Made by a program: the position numbers and the translations under genes. 51,846 bases of DNA from a virus, in the IMG/VR virus record IMGVR_UViG_3300041964_000088, positions 1 to 51,846 of that record. The stretch is one strand, 5' to 3'. Below the pieces are notes generated by a model that saw nothing but the letters and a program-made list of their open reading frames with translations, was not told the DNA's origin and made no database searches. Below, in pieces: positions 23,455 to 32,287 of the stretch (positions within the stretch are counted from its first letter, which is position 1; every line of letters starts with the position of its first letter).

Positions 23455-24195
23455 CTACGCCGCATCCCAGAAGGCATACGGCTGATTCCACGCCGCTGGA
23501 GTCAAGACATCATAGGCGAGTGAGATCTCGCTGGTATCCCCGATCGTCTGCTCGAAGTCCCTCGTGTACACCACGCGGGGGAACCAGATGTGTTTCTTCG
23601 TCCGCGTGCCCTTGATGATGCCCTTAAAACTACAACTACCGTAGCTGGAAGGAGTAGCTGTGGCACCAATGATCTTGGTGCCTGTCTTGGTTTCCAGGTA
23701 GTAGAACGCGATCGTCGCGCCCGCTTGAGTGCCGTGGAATGTCACCGTGTCAGCCGTGATCTTGAAGGTGCCCGCCGCTACCACACCCGCACCCGTTACT
23801 TGATTGAGGTACAGCGGGTCCGTGTCACTGAGGACAGTGGCAAAGCAGACCTGATCGATCGTCAAGCCTGGGACTGTAACAGTGTATGGCCCGACAGTGG
23901 GCACATCTAGCCTTGATTGTTCTCCAGGTAGTTGAATGCTGGCAATCTCCCCTTCTCTTTGATCCAACAACACTTGGAAGTCAAGCCCGTCGATCGATTG
24001 CTGCGTGAGGTTCAGCGTGTAGTTTTCCTGGCGGATGGCAGAGTCTAGTTTCTGCGATGGTCCCACGTCATAGGGAAAGCCAAAGGCTTCGATCTTTTCC
24101 CCTGCCCGCCCGTAACCAAACTGGGAGGGTTTCAGTACATGGACAACCTTCTGATCCTCAGAAACCAGTACCAATCGACCCGCTTGATATAACAC
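23455..24195 (-). CDS. Major tail tube protein
   Basis: 246 residues from GTG 24195 with AGAGG upstream. Beta-rich throughout (LVLVSEDQKVVHVLKPSQFGYGRAG; YTVTVPGLTIDQVCFATV; YLETKTGTKIIGATATPSSYGSCSFKGIIKGTRTKKHIWFPRVV). Position between the tail terminator and the chaperone pair, the size and the composition all fit a tail tube protein. The 53-bp repeated element ends 13 bases upstream of the start, so this gene may begin a separately controlled tail transcript. Confidence 0.7.
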   Translation of the reverse strand: MLYQAGRLVLVSEDQKVVHVLKPSQFGYGRAGEKIEAFGFPYDVGPSQKLDSAIRQENYTLNLTQQSIDGLDFQVLLDQREGEIASIQLPGEQSRLDVPTVGPYTVTVPGLTIDQVCFATVLSDTDPLYLNQVTGAGVVAAGTFKITADTVTFHGTQAGATIAFYYLETKTGTKIIGATATPSSYGSCSFKGIIKGTRTKKHIWFPRVVYTRDFEQTIGDTSEISLAYDVLTPAAWNQPYAFWDAA

Positions 24196-24208
24196 TATGC
24201 CTACCTCT

Positions 24209-24261
24209 AAATGTCAGGGTTTGCTGACATTATGCCCTTTACCAATCGGATGTACTACTGT
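24209..24261 (-). promoter_or_regulatory. 53-bp repeated element, copy A (upstream of tail tube)
   Basis: 49 of 53 bases match the copy at 31928-31980. On the minus strand it contains AGTACATCCGATTG, then GGGCATAATG and a 7-bp inverted repeat AATGTCA/TGACATT with an 8-base loop. It begins at the stop codon of the upstream gene (CAGTAG) and ends just before the tail-tube start. CATAAT could be a -10 box, but no good -35 is seen at normal spacing, so an activator-dependent late promoter or an RNA element is possible. Confidence 0.6.
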
Positions 24262-24689
24262 AATGGCTCGAAGTCCGTGAAATTGAACTCGATTTCAAAG
24301 AATGGCACCAAGCCATCTTTAAAGCCGAGGATGCGATCGCGACACTTGAAATCGTAGGGAGGCTCAATCTGCCAGTTAAAATCCGGCTCATCCAGGTTGC
24401 GGAGTACTTTGCAGATCGCTAACTGCATCGTCCGAAATTGCCCCGGCAGTCGCTCCTTCTCTGCTGGCGAGAGCATCAGATAGCGCACAATCCCCCTGCA
24501 TCGCTCTAATGCCTCTCCATGCGCCTCCGTGCGATGCACAACCAGATGGGGATAGGCAGCAGGATCAGAGGGTACATGGTCGATGGCTGAGATTTGAACA
24601 ACGGAGCCTTGCCATTTGTTGTTCAGTTGTTCCATCAGGAGCAGAGCGATCGCTTGGGTCGTGGCATCACAGCTAGGGTTAACAGGCAT
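24255..24689 (-). CDS. Tail terminator-like protein
   Basis: 144 residues. SCDATTQAIALLLMEQLNNKWQGSVVQISAIDHVPSDPAAYPHLVVHRTE suits tail-terminator/minor tail proteins that cap the tube (the gpU-like position before the tail tube). The start is directly adjacent to the preceding stop. The C-terminal FFEIEFNFTDFEPLQ is beta. The call is based on order and general pattern. Confidence 0.55.
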   Translation of the reverse strand: MPVNPSCDATTQAIALLLMEQLNNKWQGSVVQISAIDHVPSDPAAYPHLVVHRTEAHGEALERCRGIVRYLMLSPAEKERLPGQFRTMQLAICKVLRNLDEPDFNWQIEPPYDFKCRDRILGFKDGLVPFFEIEFNFTDFEPLQ

Positions 24690-25151
24690 CTAATTCCCCT
24701 CCACGATGAACTGCTCCCAGCGGTTGGCGATCGCGCTGGTCATAGAATCCGTCACGAACAAGAACTCCCGCTTCTTTCTCAGCCCACGCCCCTTGGGGAG
24801 TGCCGTGCCAAAGGTCAGCGTGTCTGAGTTGGCGGTGAGGATGTTACCCGCTCCACCAACGGTGAGCGATCCAAGCAACTCACCTTGATCGCGCAGAATC
24901 TGACCGCCACGTCGATCGGGTCGTTGCTTCAAGTAAGCATCCGTCAGTGCTGGCCATGTCCTTCCGCCCTGTACCGTGCCACCTGATTCGGTGCCAGGAG
25001 AGCTGTTGAAAACCTCATCCACTTCGCTCTGGATGATCAGTCCCGTGTCACGCAGCAGCTCAGTCGTCACGTTTGCAGCGCGACCCTGGATTTTCGCCAG
25101 CCGATCGAGCACCCCTTGAACGCCCAAAATCTCTACACTAAATTCGGTCAT
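24690..25151 (-). CDS. Virion morphogenesis/tail completion protein (Mu gpG-like)
   Basis: 153 residues. FSVEILGVQGVLDRLAKIQGRAANV at the start and GGRTWPALTDAYLKQRPDRRGGQILRDQGELLGSL in the middle (the W.PL...T...K....ILRDTG.L.S pattern) match the phage virion morphogenesis family (Phage_tail_S / Mu gpG). It joins head and tail during assembly. Confidence 0.8.
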   Translation of the reverse strand: MTEFSVEILGVQGVLDRLAKIQGRAANVTTELLRDTGLIIQSEVDEVFNSSPGTESGGTVQGGRTWPALTDAYLKQRPDRRGGQILRDQGELLGSLTVGGAGNILTANSDTLTFGTALPKGRGLRKKREFLFVTDSMTSAIANRWEQFIVEGN

Positions 25152-25154
25152 AGT

Positions 25155-27635
25155 TTATAACCCTGCGATCGCAGCATTCTTCGCTGCATTGGCTGTCTTT
25201 TCTTTGGCGATCACCGTGGATGCTTCAATCTGCGTGAGCGTCGGCAATGCTTCCAGCGCAGTACGATCGTCGTTGCTGAACCCACCCAATACCGTCACCT
25301 GAACATCGGCAGTAGAAGCAGGGCTGCTTGGCAGGTTGGCGGTTTTGTTGTTGATGGCTGCTAGTTGAGCCGCCTGATCGGTCGTAAGCGCCCCTGCTCC
25401 GCTGACCGTAATGCTTGCCGCTACTGCTTCGGTCTGGAATCTGATCGTTCGTCCACCAGCGGTTGTAAAGTCGAAAATGCTGAACAGTGGCGCTGTTGAA
25501 CCCTCATGCACGATCACAAAATCAGTCAGTGTCGGATCTGACGTGTTTGCACTTTTAGGCTTGATCCGTACTGGGTTTGGCGTGTTGGCTGCTGCGTCGT
25601 AGGGGAAAAAGAGATATTGGCGCGATGTGCCTGAGCCAGTACTCACAATCACGGGGTAGGGAGGTGTGCTGAAGAATACGGCTTCAGGCGTTGCCAGGTA
25701 GTCTTCGATCGTATGAAACACATCGGCCAGCGAGAGGTTCGGTGTGCCGTCACCAACCATGACAGTAAAATTATTTGTGTTGAGGAAAATGTCACTGGCT
25801 CTGCTCGTTCCCAGCTCGTACAACGCTCTGAAGTTAGGCAGGTTGAACGTGTAGCTTGGTACGTTGCCAGCTAGTGTCACTGTCTGCCTGAGATAGCCCC
25901 TAGCGTCACAGGCGATGAAATAATTATGAGACAACTCTACGGTGATTGTTGCCGTTCCATCTGCGATTGTGGGAAACGTTTGCGCGTTTGTGTTGAGGTC
26001 AATGACTCCGACGATCGCATTAGCACCTGTTGGTATCCCTGAGATTGTGATTGCTGCTTGAGGCGTTTGCAGTGTGACACCTGCCCCTGCTGTAATACCT
26101 GTTGTATCATCCACAGTGACGATCGCTGTACCACTGCTTACATTAATTGTTGCTCCCGTGGCAAATGTCCAACCCTGTAGATTAGTTGAGCCGGATGCTA
26201 CCGTGACTACGCCCACTGCTGGCACGTCCCACGGTCTTGCACTATAGCTGCCTGTTGCTGACAGGGTGAGGGTTCCCGTGTGTGTAGCCCGATCGTATTT
26301 GGCTGTAGTGGTAGGGTTAGCGGTGGGAGAGGCGATCGTGATATTTGCTGCCCCAAAATCAGCCACACTACCTACCTTGCTGGGGACGCTTACCCCGTCA
26401 TTGTTGTACCAATACAATTTGCGAGAATCGTAGACTTGGCTGAGTGTAAGCGTCCCTGACAGGCTGAAGCCGATTGTGGTGTGGGCAATACCTGAGTAGC
26501 CAGAGACGGTCGTTGTATTGGTTATGGTCACACCTTCATCAACCAACAACGGGAAAGGGCGGTAAAAGTTTACTGATTCATCGGGATTAATTCTACCGAT
26601 CTCAGCCGTGGGCGCACCAATAAGATCGGGTGCTGAATGCAGATAACTTCTAACTTCTATTTCTACTAGAATGTCTTGAACATCATACAGATGGTCAACA
26701 TAAGAACCATTAACTTGTGCTGCTGTATAAAACGTGTTGGGGGGAGATTGAGCGACGATCGCCCCAGTCGGCGCACTCTGCTGAGTCAATATCCACAGGG
26801 AAGGACGCTCAACGTTTGCACCATTTACACCTTGCTTGCTGTCAAAAGTGCCCGTAGGGATGCCGGAACTATTAGTTAGGTATCGCCCTAGTTCAGTTTT
26901 TGATCCTCCAATACTATTGCGATCGTCTCGATAAATCACAAGCGTATTGCTGATGCCGCCGCTAGTATCGGAAAACTGCCAGCTAACAGTAAAGCCTTTG
27001 TAAGCGCGATGTTCAGCGCTCGTATGTAAAACTTTTGAAAAGTCTAGGGCGACAGGATTCCAAAAAAAGAACTTATTGTTGTTAGACCCCTGTCCCAATG
27101 CACAGTAATAACCTGACGTTGTAGAAGGGATGTTGATGCCAGTCAGGTCTAATCGTCCTGCTAGCCAATTCAAAATTCCCAACACACTGTCGATAAATGA
27201 AACGTTAGCAAAGCTTGAGAAGCTGCCGTTAACTTCCATCCAGTAGAAGCCAATAAAGCTAGAGTTCTGAATACTCGCATTAGGATTTGTAAAAACCAGA
27301 ACCCTATGCTTCAGTCCAGTTTCAATAAAGATTGAGTCGGTGAAAGTGTTTAAATAAAAGGAATGTTCGTTGCTGAATGATTCAATCGACAGTGAAGACT
27401 GCGAAGCAGCCACGGCGTTAAGAATTGCTGTCCCAGCCCGATTGTCGCCAGTAGACGCTCGAGTAGAAGTAGATGAAATCTGGCTACGTTGAACCGTCAA
27501 GCTGCCATATAACTGCGTCGCGCCATCTAAGTGCAACACTTCGTCCGCGATCGTGGCGATCGCGTTGAAAACCGAAGCCGTCAGAAAATCAACGCCGTTG
27601 ATGCTGGTGGTTGGGGTTAGCCCAGTGTATGGCAT
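25155..27635 (-). CDS. Large fibre-like virion protein within the connector region
   Basis: 826 residues, Ser/Thr/Asn-rich and beta throughout. N-terminal: MPYTGLTPTTSINGVDFLTA. Residues about 60-220 look like a beta-helix or appendage domain (FYLNTFTDSIFIETGLKHRVLVF). Repeated TLTLS..G.YSARPWD and GAAVTLQTPQAAITISG modules follow, then an Ala-rich helical C-terminus (TVIAKEKTANAAKNAAIAGL). The gene is visibly AT-richer than its neighbours. It sits among head-tail joining genes rather than with the other fibres, so a head or neck fibre is possible. Family not recognised. Confidence 0.6.
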   Translation of the reverse strand: MPYTGLTPTTSINGVDFLTASVFNAIATIADEVLHLDGATQLYGSLTVQRSQISSTSTRASTGDNRAGTAILNAVAASQSSLSIESFSNEHSFYLNTFTDSIFIETGLKHRVLVFTNPNASIQNSSFIGFYWMEVNGSFSSFANVSFIDSVLGILNWLAGRLDLTGINIPSTTSGYYCALGQGSNNNKFFFWNPVALDFSKVLHTSAEHRAYKGFTVSWQFSDTSGGISNTLVIYRDDRNSIGGSKTELGRYLTNSSGIPTGTFDSKQGVNGANVERPSLWILTQQSAPTGAIVAQSPPNTFYTAAQVNGSYVDHLYDVQDILVEIEVRSYLHSAPDLIGAPTAEIGRINPDESVNFYRPFPLLVDEGVTITNTTTVSGYSGIAHTTIGFSLSGTLTLSQVYDSRKLYWYNNDGVSVPSKVGSVADFGAANITIASPTANPTTTAKYDRATHTGTLTLSATGSYSARPWDVPAVGVVTVASGSTNLQGWTFATGATINVSSGTAIVTVDDTTGITAGAGVTLQTPQAAITISGIPTGANAIVGVIDLNTNAQTFPTIADGTATITVELSHNYFIACDARGYLRQTVTLAGNVPSYTFNLPNFRALYELGTSRASDIFLNTNNFTVMVGDGTPNLSLADVFHTIEDYLATPEAVFFSTPPYPVIVSTGSGTSRQYLFFPYDAAANTPNPVRIKPKSANTSDPTLTDFVIVHEGSTAPLFSIFDFTTAGGRTIRFQTEAVAASITVSGAGALTTDQAAQLAAINNKTANLPSSPASTADVQVTVLGGFSNDDRTALEALPTLTQIEASTVIAKEKTANAAKNAAIAGL

Positions 27636-27654
27636 CAGCTAAACCTTTTCGTTG

Positions 27655-28020
27655 TCAACTGAAAGTCCATCCCGTTAACTCTCCTGCCGTGTAGTTGAAC
27701 GATCGAGTGAGCGTTGCGCCAGTGCGTCCATTGGTTAGCACGATCGCGCTCAAGTTGCCATCGACATAACTAAACGCTTGAGTCAGTAACAGGGTTGTCT
27801 TAGAGGTTGAGTCCCAGGTTTTGATGGCCGTGATGTTGCCATCCTGGTCGAGCGGATCAAATTCAGTGTGCGGTAGTGGGAAGCCGCTTAACGCCTGAGT
27901 CTTGAAATCGGCTGTACTCAGACCTGCTGACTGCCTGCCAACCTGCAAGACAGTGGTTAGAGACTGCTCGACCGCCACACTGAACCGCCTGGGCTTGATC
28001 GTGATTTGCGGATGGGTCAT
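27655..28020 (-). CDS. Late virion protein with YD-like strand repeats
   Basis: 121 residues. N-terminus basic (ITIKPRRFSVAVEQSLTTVLQVGR). The second half has FDPLDQDGNITAIKTWD...FSYVDGNLSAIVLTN...FNYTAGELTGWTFS, three strands resembling YD/RHS-type turns. ATG overlaps the preceding stop (ATGA). Probably a fibre-associated or baseplate-type protein; unrecognised. Confidence 0.55.
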   Translation of the reverse strand: MTHPQITIKPRRFSVAVEQSLTTVLQVGRQSAGLSTADFKTQALSGFPLPHTEFDPLDQDGNITAIKTWDSTSKTTLLLTQAFSYVDGNLSAIVLTNGRTGATLTRSFNYTAGELTGWTFS

Positions 28021-28367
28021 GGCGTGTAGCTCCGACGCACAATCACATCGCCTTCCAGGTAGTAGGCAGGCAGCCCACTAGTATCTGTCAGCTTGACATC
28101 GTAGAGATAGCGTTTCGCTGGCAGTTGCACCGTTCTGGAGGCAGGCAGTGTCATTCGCATGGTGCCCGTAGTTGGGAAGGTGACGCTAAAGGCGATCGCC
28201 ACTCCATTGCTATCCAGGGGCGCAGCGGCATCAAGGGTTTGGATGCTGCTAGCCCCCACCCACCCAGACGTATCAATCAGGTCATTGCGGCGCTCATCCC
28301 GCAGATCAACATCGACGCTGTACGCCTCCCCCTGCTTGATCTCGTGGCGATAGATGCCTGCTACCAC
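28017..28367 (-). CDS. Small beta-sandwich virion protein (BppU-N-like)
   Basis: 116 residues from GTG 28367. YRHEIKQGEAYSVDVDLRDERRNDLIDTSGW...RYLYDVKLTDTSGLPAYYLEGDVIVRRSY resembles small beta-sandwich domains at the start of baseplate/fibre adaptor proteins (gas vesicle-free phages often call them BppU N-terminal-like). It precedes the two proteins that it may anchor to the virion. Moderate confidence. Confidence 0.5.
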   Translation of the reverse strand: MVAGIYRHEIKQGEAYSVDVDLRDERRNDLIDTSGWVGASSIQTLDAAAPLDSNGVAIAFSVTFPTTGTMRMTLPASRTVQLPAKRYLYDVKLTDTSGLPAYYLEGDVIVRRSYTP

Positions 28368-28858
28368 TGAATACTCCCCGCATCGATCCGAGTGGTCGAG
28401 ATGATTGGTGCTCTTTGTCCCGCGATCGTCAGATTACGAGCGATCTGCGGTTCTGGCTCCGTTGCCGGAAGTTCACCCTCTAGCGCGATCGTGCCATTCA
28501 ACAGCGCTTGCAATTCGGCGTTATAGGCTTTGCAATAGAAGCCCGCAAAGGAGCGATCGACACCCACATCACCCGCCGTCGGCAACTCCTCACCACTGGC
28601 ATGAGTCGGCAGCAACCGACACAAAATCCCTGCTTCCACAATGGAGGCAAGGATCGGGTTTTGGGGTTGAGCCAGTGGCAGGCGGAAGACAGTGGCGAGT
28701 TGAGCGTTGAGCTTTGCCTCGACCTGTGCCCCAATTTGTTCGATCAGGTTATCGTCTACCGTTGTGGGACCAAACGGAAACTGAGTGCCCCCAACTTGCA
28801 GCCGTCCCCGCAACAGATTGGCGATCGCTTCTTTGGTGGTATAGAGCAAAGTTGCCAA
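28361..28858 (-). CDS. Head-tail connector protein
   Basis: 165 residues. TTKEAIANLLRGRL...DDNLIEQIGAQVEAKLNAQLATVFRLPL...NPILASIVEAGILCRLLP is the helical pattern of DUF1320/gp6-type head-completion connectors. It directly follows the capsid gene (stop one base before), the expected place. It would bind the portal after packaging. Confidence 0.65.
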   Translation of the reverse strand: MATLLYTTKEAIANLLRGRLQVGGTQFPFGPTTVDDNLIEQIGAQVEAKLNAQLATVFRLPLAQPQNPILASIVEAGILCRLLPTHASGEELPTAGDVGVDRSFAGFYCKAYNAELQALLNGTIALEGELPATEPEPQIARNLTIAGQRAPIISTTRIDAGSIQW

Positions 28859-29950
28859 TTACGCCACCTTACGAGCAGCCAAGCGACGTGGGTCAGCAGC
28901 TAGGGGGATCATATTTCCGACCGCTACCGTTCTTTCCTGTCTTGGCGCATCATTCAGTACGCGAGAATTTTGGTAAAGACCAGGAGCAAAATCTTTCTCA
29001 ACGGTGGGCACAAAAGCCTGCTCTAGAAACCTTGGACTGCCGAAAAAGTACCAATCTTCTTCGAGATAGTATTTGTCCGTTACATCACCCGCTGAGTTCT
29101 CTTCCGAGTATTGCGCGTCAAAGATTTCGACGGACGTGCAACGTGTGCGCTCCCTGATCAGGTCTATGACCTCTTGATCAGAGAGGTACACACTAGCCAG
29201 GTCTGTGCTGGCAGTGTTCGATCCCATCTTGGCAAGCTTGGCAGTCTTTGCTTCGTTCGTGTTGGCAATTTGCCTCAGCGAGGTGAAGTGCAGAACCAAG
29301 GTCGGCATCCACATTCCAAGATTGTCATAGATGATCCGTGCGTGATCCTCTAGGTTTTTAAGTGGTGTTGCAGTTGCCGCTTGAGACCATCGGGCAGCGC
29401 CAGTCAGAGGTGCTGGAAGGTGAGCCGGAACGATGTCGGGATAGCTCAGTGTGAACTTAGCGCCTGTGATTGGATCGGTGAAGGTTGCGACCTGTCCAGT
29501 CGCGACTCTCATTGTCAGAACGAGCGCTTTCTCATTGATTGCGGGCACCAAATCAGCCACAGCACCGAAATAATGCTTCTCCAACCCAGCAACTACCTGA
29601 GTGCCTAAATTGCCCATTGATGATGCCATCATCTTCATCTTCTGCATCATCTCGAAATCACGGGCAAACCATATTATCTGCTTGCCTAGCTTGCAATTGC
29701 CCAACAGATCCTCAGTCAGCTGCGATCGTGGGCGGGATGCTGGGATCTCCTGTTCTTCAGCAACCAGGCTGGCTACCGTTGGGCGGTGGTTTTTCATCTT
29801 GAGGAGCAGGAGAGTCCGATCGACATAGCTCGTTCTGGGCATGAGCGCATCGATCGGGGCTGTCCCTTCCAAGAGACGAAAGAAGGTTTGATCGACAATT
29901 TTGTCGATCGTGCGCTTTTCTCGGTTCAGGTATTCAACAACGGATGGCAT
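28859..29950 (-). CDS. Major capsid protein (gpE-like)
   Basis: 363 residues. The opening (YLNREKRTIDKIVDQTFFRLLEGTAPIDALMPRTSYVDRTLLL), the long helix (ARDFEMMQKMKMMAS), and the P-domain-like PDIVPAHLP fit an HK97-fold shell protein of the gpE type. It is preceded by a decoration-protein-like gene and a protease/scaffold gene, and followed by the connector. No strong ribosome-binding site precedes the ATG, which is unusual for such a highly expressed gene. Confidence 0.78.
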   Translation of the reverse strand: MPSVVEYLNREKRTIDKIVDQTFFRLLEGTAPIDALMPRTSYVDRTLLLLKMKNHRPTVASLVAEEQEIPASRPRSQLTEDLLGNCKLGKQIIWFARDFEMMQKMKMMASSMGNLGTQVVAGLEKHYFGAVADLVPAINEKALVLTMRVATGQVATFTDPITGAKFTLSYPDIVPAHLPAPLTGAARWSQAATATPLKNLEDHARIIYDNLGMWMPTLVLHFTSLRQIANTNEAKTAKLAKMGSNTASTDLASVYLSDQEVIDLIRERTRCTSVEIFDAQYSEENSAGDVTDKYYLEEDWYFFGSPRFLEQAFVPTVEKDFAPGLYQNSRVLNDAPRQERTVAVGNMIPLAADPRRLAARKVA

Positions 29951-29996
29951 ATTTTTGGGTAGGTGAGGGAGTAGTAGAGAAGCTCAAAGTGAAAGG

Positions 29997-30578
29997 TTAG
30001 TTTGGCGTGACGAGCGTGATCTCAGGCAATATAGCCTGAACCTCTGGCGACCAATACGGCAAGCGATCGCCGTACACAGAACAGCTTGTATAGCAAGCCA
30101 CATCGTTGCTGAACTCAGACAGGTCGATCACACTCAGCACCATGCCCAGAATGTCATCTACTGAGCCAGCGTCAGCAGCTAGCAACGCATCACCCACAGC
30201 CACCGCTACCGCTGCATTCGCCGTGAGCATGATTGTCCCCGCACCAATCGCCTCGACAGTACCGACAGTTGTGCCTGCGGTTGAAGTCAACTTGATGACA
30301 TCCCCAGGCTTGAACAGGTTCGCGTTCCGCACAGTTAGCGTGTCGCTACTGGTAGGGGTGGCAGCTTTGACTGTGGTAGCTGGATAGAGGCGACCATACC
30401 CATTCGGCAATTTAGTCACCAATGAACCAGGCAGGATAACTTGCTGCCCGTTAGGGTCAAGTGGAACAGTCGTTAAATCAATGGTCTTCATCCGTGGCGA
30501 TCGCAATCCCTGCTCAGAGAACAGGACATTGAGATCGGTCTTTTCAAAAGACGTAGAGCGGAGAAACATATCAGGCAT
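29997..30578 (-). CDS. Head decoration/stabilisation protein
   Basis: 193 residues. LPNGYGRLYPATTVKAATPTSSDTLTVRNANLFKPGDVIKL...GTVEAIGAGTIMLTANAAVAVAVGDALLAADA is like lambda gpD-type and related trimeric capsid cement proteins (V..G.LV...NG.....). The place between protease and capsid is typical. It would clamp the expanded shell. Confidence 0.7.
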   Translation of the reverse strand: MPDMFLRSTSFEKTDLNVLFSEQGLRSPRMKTIDLTTVPLDPNGQQVILPGSLVTKLPNGYGRLYPATTVKAATPTSSDTLTVRNANLFKPGDVIKLTSTAGTTVGTVEAIGAGTIMLTANAAVAVAVGDALLAADAGSVDDILGMVLSVIDLSEFSNDVACYTSCSVYGDRLPYWSPEVQAILPEITLVTPN

Positions 30579-30620
30579 GGCAGTTACTCAATGAGGGTGA
30601 AAAGCGACAGGGCGACGGGT

Positions 30621-31922
30621 TTAGTAGAGCTTGCGCGGGGTGTACGAGGTGGCAAACTCTTCCGCTTTCTTGTCAGCTTCGTCTGCCGTAGGAGCGCTTA
30701 AATCCTTCTCGACGGGCATACCAAATTTGACGGCAACACCGTTCGCCTCAAGGTCATCCAGCAGATATTCCAGGCGATCGCAATCCTTTTCAAATGCTGC
30801 CACCGCTGCCACCGCTTCGTCCAACCGAGCCACGGCAAACTGAGCGATCGCGGGTGCTGCCTTACCGTCGAACTTTTGCTTGAAGCTAGCGGGTGTGAGC
30901 TTGCCTTGATCTAGCAAGAGACTTGCTTTCTGGCGCAAAGTGGTGAAGCGATCGGCTACGGTTTCGCGCCGACCAAACAAATCGATCTGGCGTTTGTTGG
31001 TAGCATCAGCCGTTTCTAGCGTTTCAATCCGAGCGGACATTTGTTCGAGATCCATGTTGGCTCCAAATAGAGGAATGGTTGTCAATGGCTCCGGTATGGG
31101 AGCAGGGGCGGCAACTTGCAAGCGGCTGCGGAGTTGCGTGATGAAATCTTCGGTTGCTTTCGATCGCAGTGCTTCAGGCGTTTGCCCATCCAGTTGATCT
31201 GGGTTCTCGTCTGCGGTTCTGCGAATATCACGCAGCACAGACGTGAACGCCTCAAAGAGTCCCCAGAGTTGCATCTCCGCTCTCTGGATGGCGTCCTCTT
31301 GTATTTGATCAGTCAATGTCAGAGCATAAGCTAAGGTCGCCTCAAAGTGGGCGATCGCTTGCTCTGGTGACGGAGGATTGCCAGTGGAAAACAGCGCCGC
31401 CCCTGCCAGTGAAGGGATGGAAACAGCGCTGACCTCTACGATTTCATTGTTTGGCGTGATGCCGACTGATAGCTCCTTGAGCCTGCCATCACGGTACTGA
31501 TCAACGTTTGCCGCACCAGAGATTTGCACCATCCCGAAGATGCCAATTTTGCCAACGAGGTCAGTGAGTCCCGGTAGTGGCAGGTTATCGGCGCTGATCT
31601 CCTCAGCCGTCACATCGCCCGTCAAGAACCCGATCGTGCTGCTCTGCGAGATGTAGTGATCCTGACTGCCAGCGTACAGCTTGACCCGCCGCCCACCTGC
31701 CATCCATTTGTTGGTTGCGTCCGCGATCGCCCGAATCTTGGCAGCGTTGTAGGTGGTTGCCTTGCCCTCCATGCTCGTGTGCTTGCCTTCGTAAAACAGC
31801 AGGCAGCGCACTTGTAAGGTATCGCCAGCAGGCGCGTCAGTCGCCAGTAATCCCGCTGTCTGGAAGTGAGCTTTGGCTGGAGCGGCTGCTACATAGTGGA
31901 GGACAGAGGGCACAGAAGGCAT
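30621..31922 (-). CDS. Prohead protease fused to scaffold
   Basis: 433 residues. The N-terminal 190 carry RCLLFYEGKHTSMEGKATTYN and GRLKELSVGITPNNEIVEVSAVSIPSLAGAALFS; the E(L/V)SAVS.P motif is usual for phage maturation proteases (S49/U35 type). From about residue 285 a coiled-coil scaffold follows (MDLEQMSARIETLETADATNKRQIDLF; MDLEQM could be an internal scaffold start, as in Mu I/Z). ATG 31922 lies five bases after the 53-bp repeat and has no ribosome-binding site. Confidence 0.75.
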   Translation of the reverse strand: MPSVPSVLHYVAAAPAKAHFQTAGLLATDAPAGDTLQVRCLLFYEGKHTSMEGKATTYNAAKIRAIADATNKWMAGGRRVKLYAGSQDHYISQSSTIGFLTGDVTAEEISADNLPLPGLTDLVGKIGIFGMVQISGAANVDQYRDGRLKELSVGITPNNEIVEVSAVSIPSLAGAALFSTGNPPSPEQAIAHFEATLAYALTLTDQIQEDAIQRAEMQLWGLFEAFTSVLRDIRRTADENPDQLDGQTPEALRSKATEDFITQLRSRLQVAAPAPIPEPLTTIPLFGANMDLEQMSARIETLETADATNKRQIDLFGRRETVADRFTTLRQKASLLLDQGKLTPASFKQKFDGKAAPAIAQFAVARLDEAVAAVAAFEKDCDRLEYLLDDLEANGVAVKFGMPVEKDLSAPTADEADKKAEEFATSYTPRKLY

Positions 31923-31927
31923 AGCGC

Positions 31928-31980
31928 AAATGTCAGGGTTTCATGACATTATGCCCTCTATCAATCGGATGTACTACTGT
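31928..31980 (-). promoter_or_regulatory. 53-bp repeated element, copy B (upstream of protease/scaffold)
   Basis: Differs from the copy at 24209-24261 at only four positions. The inverted repeat AATGTCA/TGACATT is kept while its loop differs, so the stem seems to be under selection. It begins at the stop codon of the zinc-ribbon gene (CAGTAG) and reaches to the start of the head-protease gene. Confidence 0.6.
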
Positions 31981-32225
31981 TGGCGGGAAATTAGCTGCCT
32001 CACACGTTCGCGAGAGATGTGAGCCTTGATGCCAATCTTGGCAAAACTCCACCCCTGTTCTCTGAGCGATCGCATCGCTTCTACCGTCAGCACCGCCTTA
32101 GTACGGGCTTTGGGTGGCTCCAGTTGAAAGGTGACGCGACAGGCAGGACACCAGTAACGCTGCCGATCGCTGGCAGACCTGCCATTCTTTACAATGTCGT
32201 CACTGCTGCAATGCGGACAGAGCAT
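31974..32225 (-). CDS. IS1 InsA-like zinc ribbon plus HTH protein, putative late regulator
   Basis: 83 residues. CPHCSSDDIVKNGRSASDRQRYWCPACRVTFQLE is the zinc ribbon of IS1 InsA-type proteins (C3, C6, C26, C29). RSLREQGWSFAKIGIKAHISRERVRQLI is a C-terminal HTH. No transposase catalytic gene or terminal repeats accompany it, so it looks domesticated. It could be a late-gene activator, by analogy to the small zinc protein Ogr of P2, acting on the 53-bp element that begins at its own stop. The role is inference. Confidence 0.65.
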   Translation of the reverse strand: MLCPHCSSDDIVKNGRSASDRQRYWCPACRVTFQLEPPKARTKAVLTVEAMRSLREQGWSFAKIGIKAHISRERVRQLISRQQ

Positions 32226-32287
32226 AAATCAATACGATAGTTGACGTTGTTGATTATAATGGTTAGGTCGTCACGTGCCTTCCACCA

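Noticed and set aside
31974-32225. Complete IS1-type insertion sequence
   Set aside because: Only the zinc-ribbon/HTH protein is present; there is no InsB-like catalytic frame, and no terminal inverted repeats or target duplication were found.
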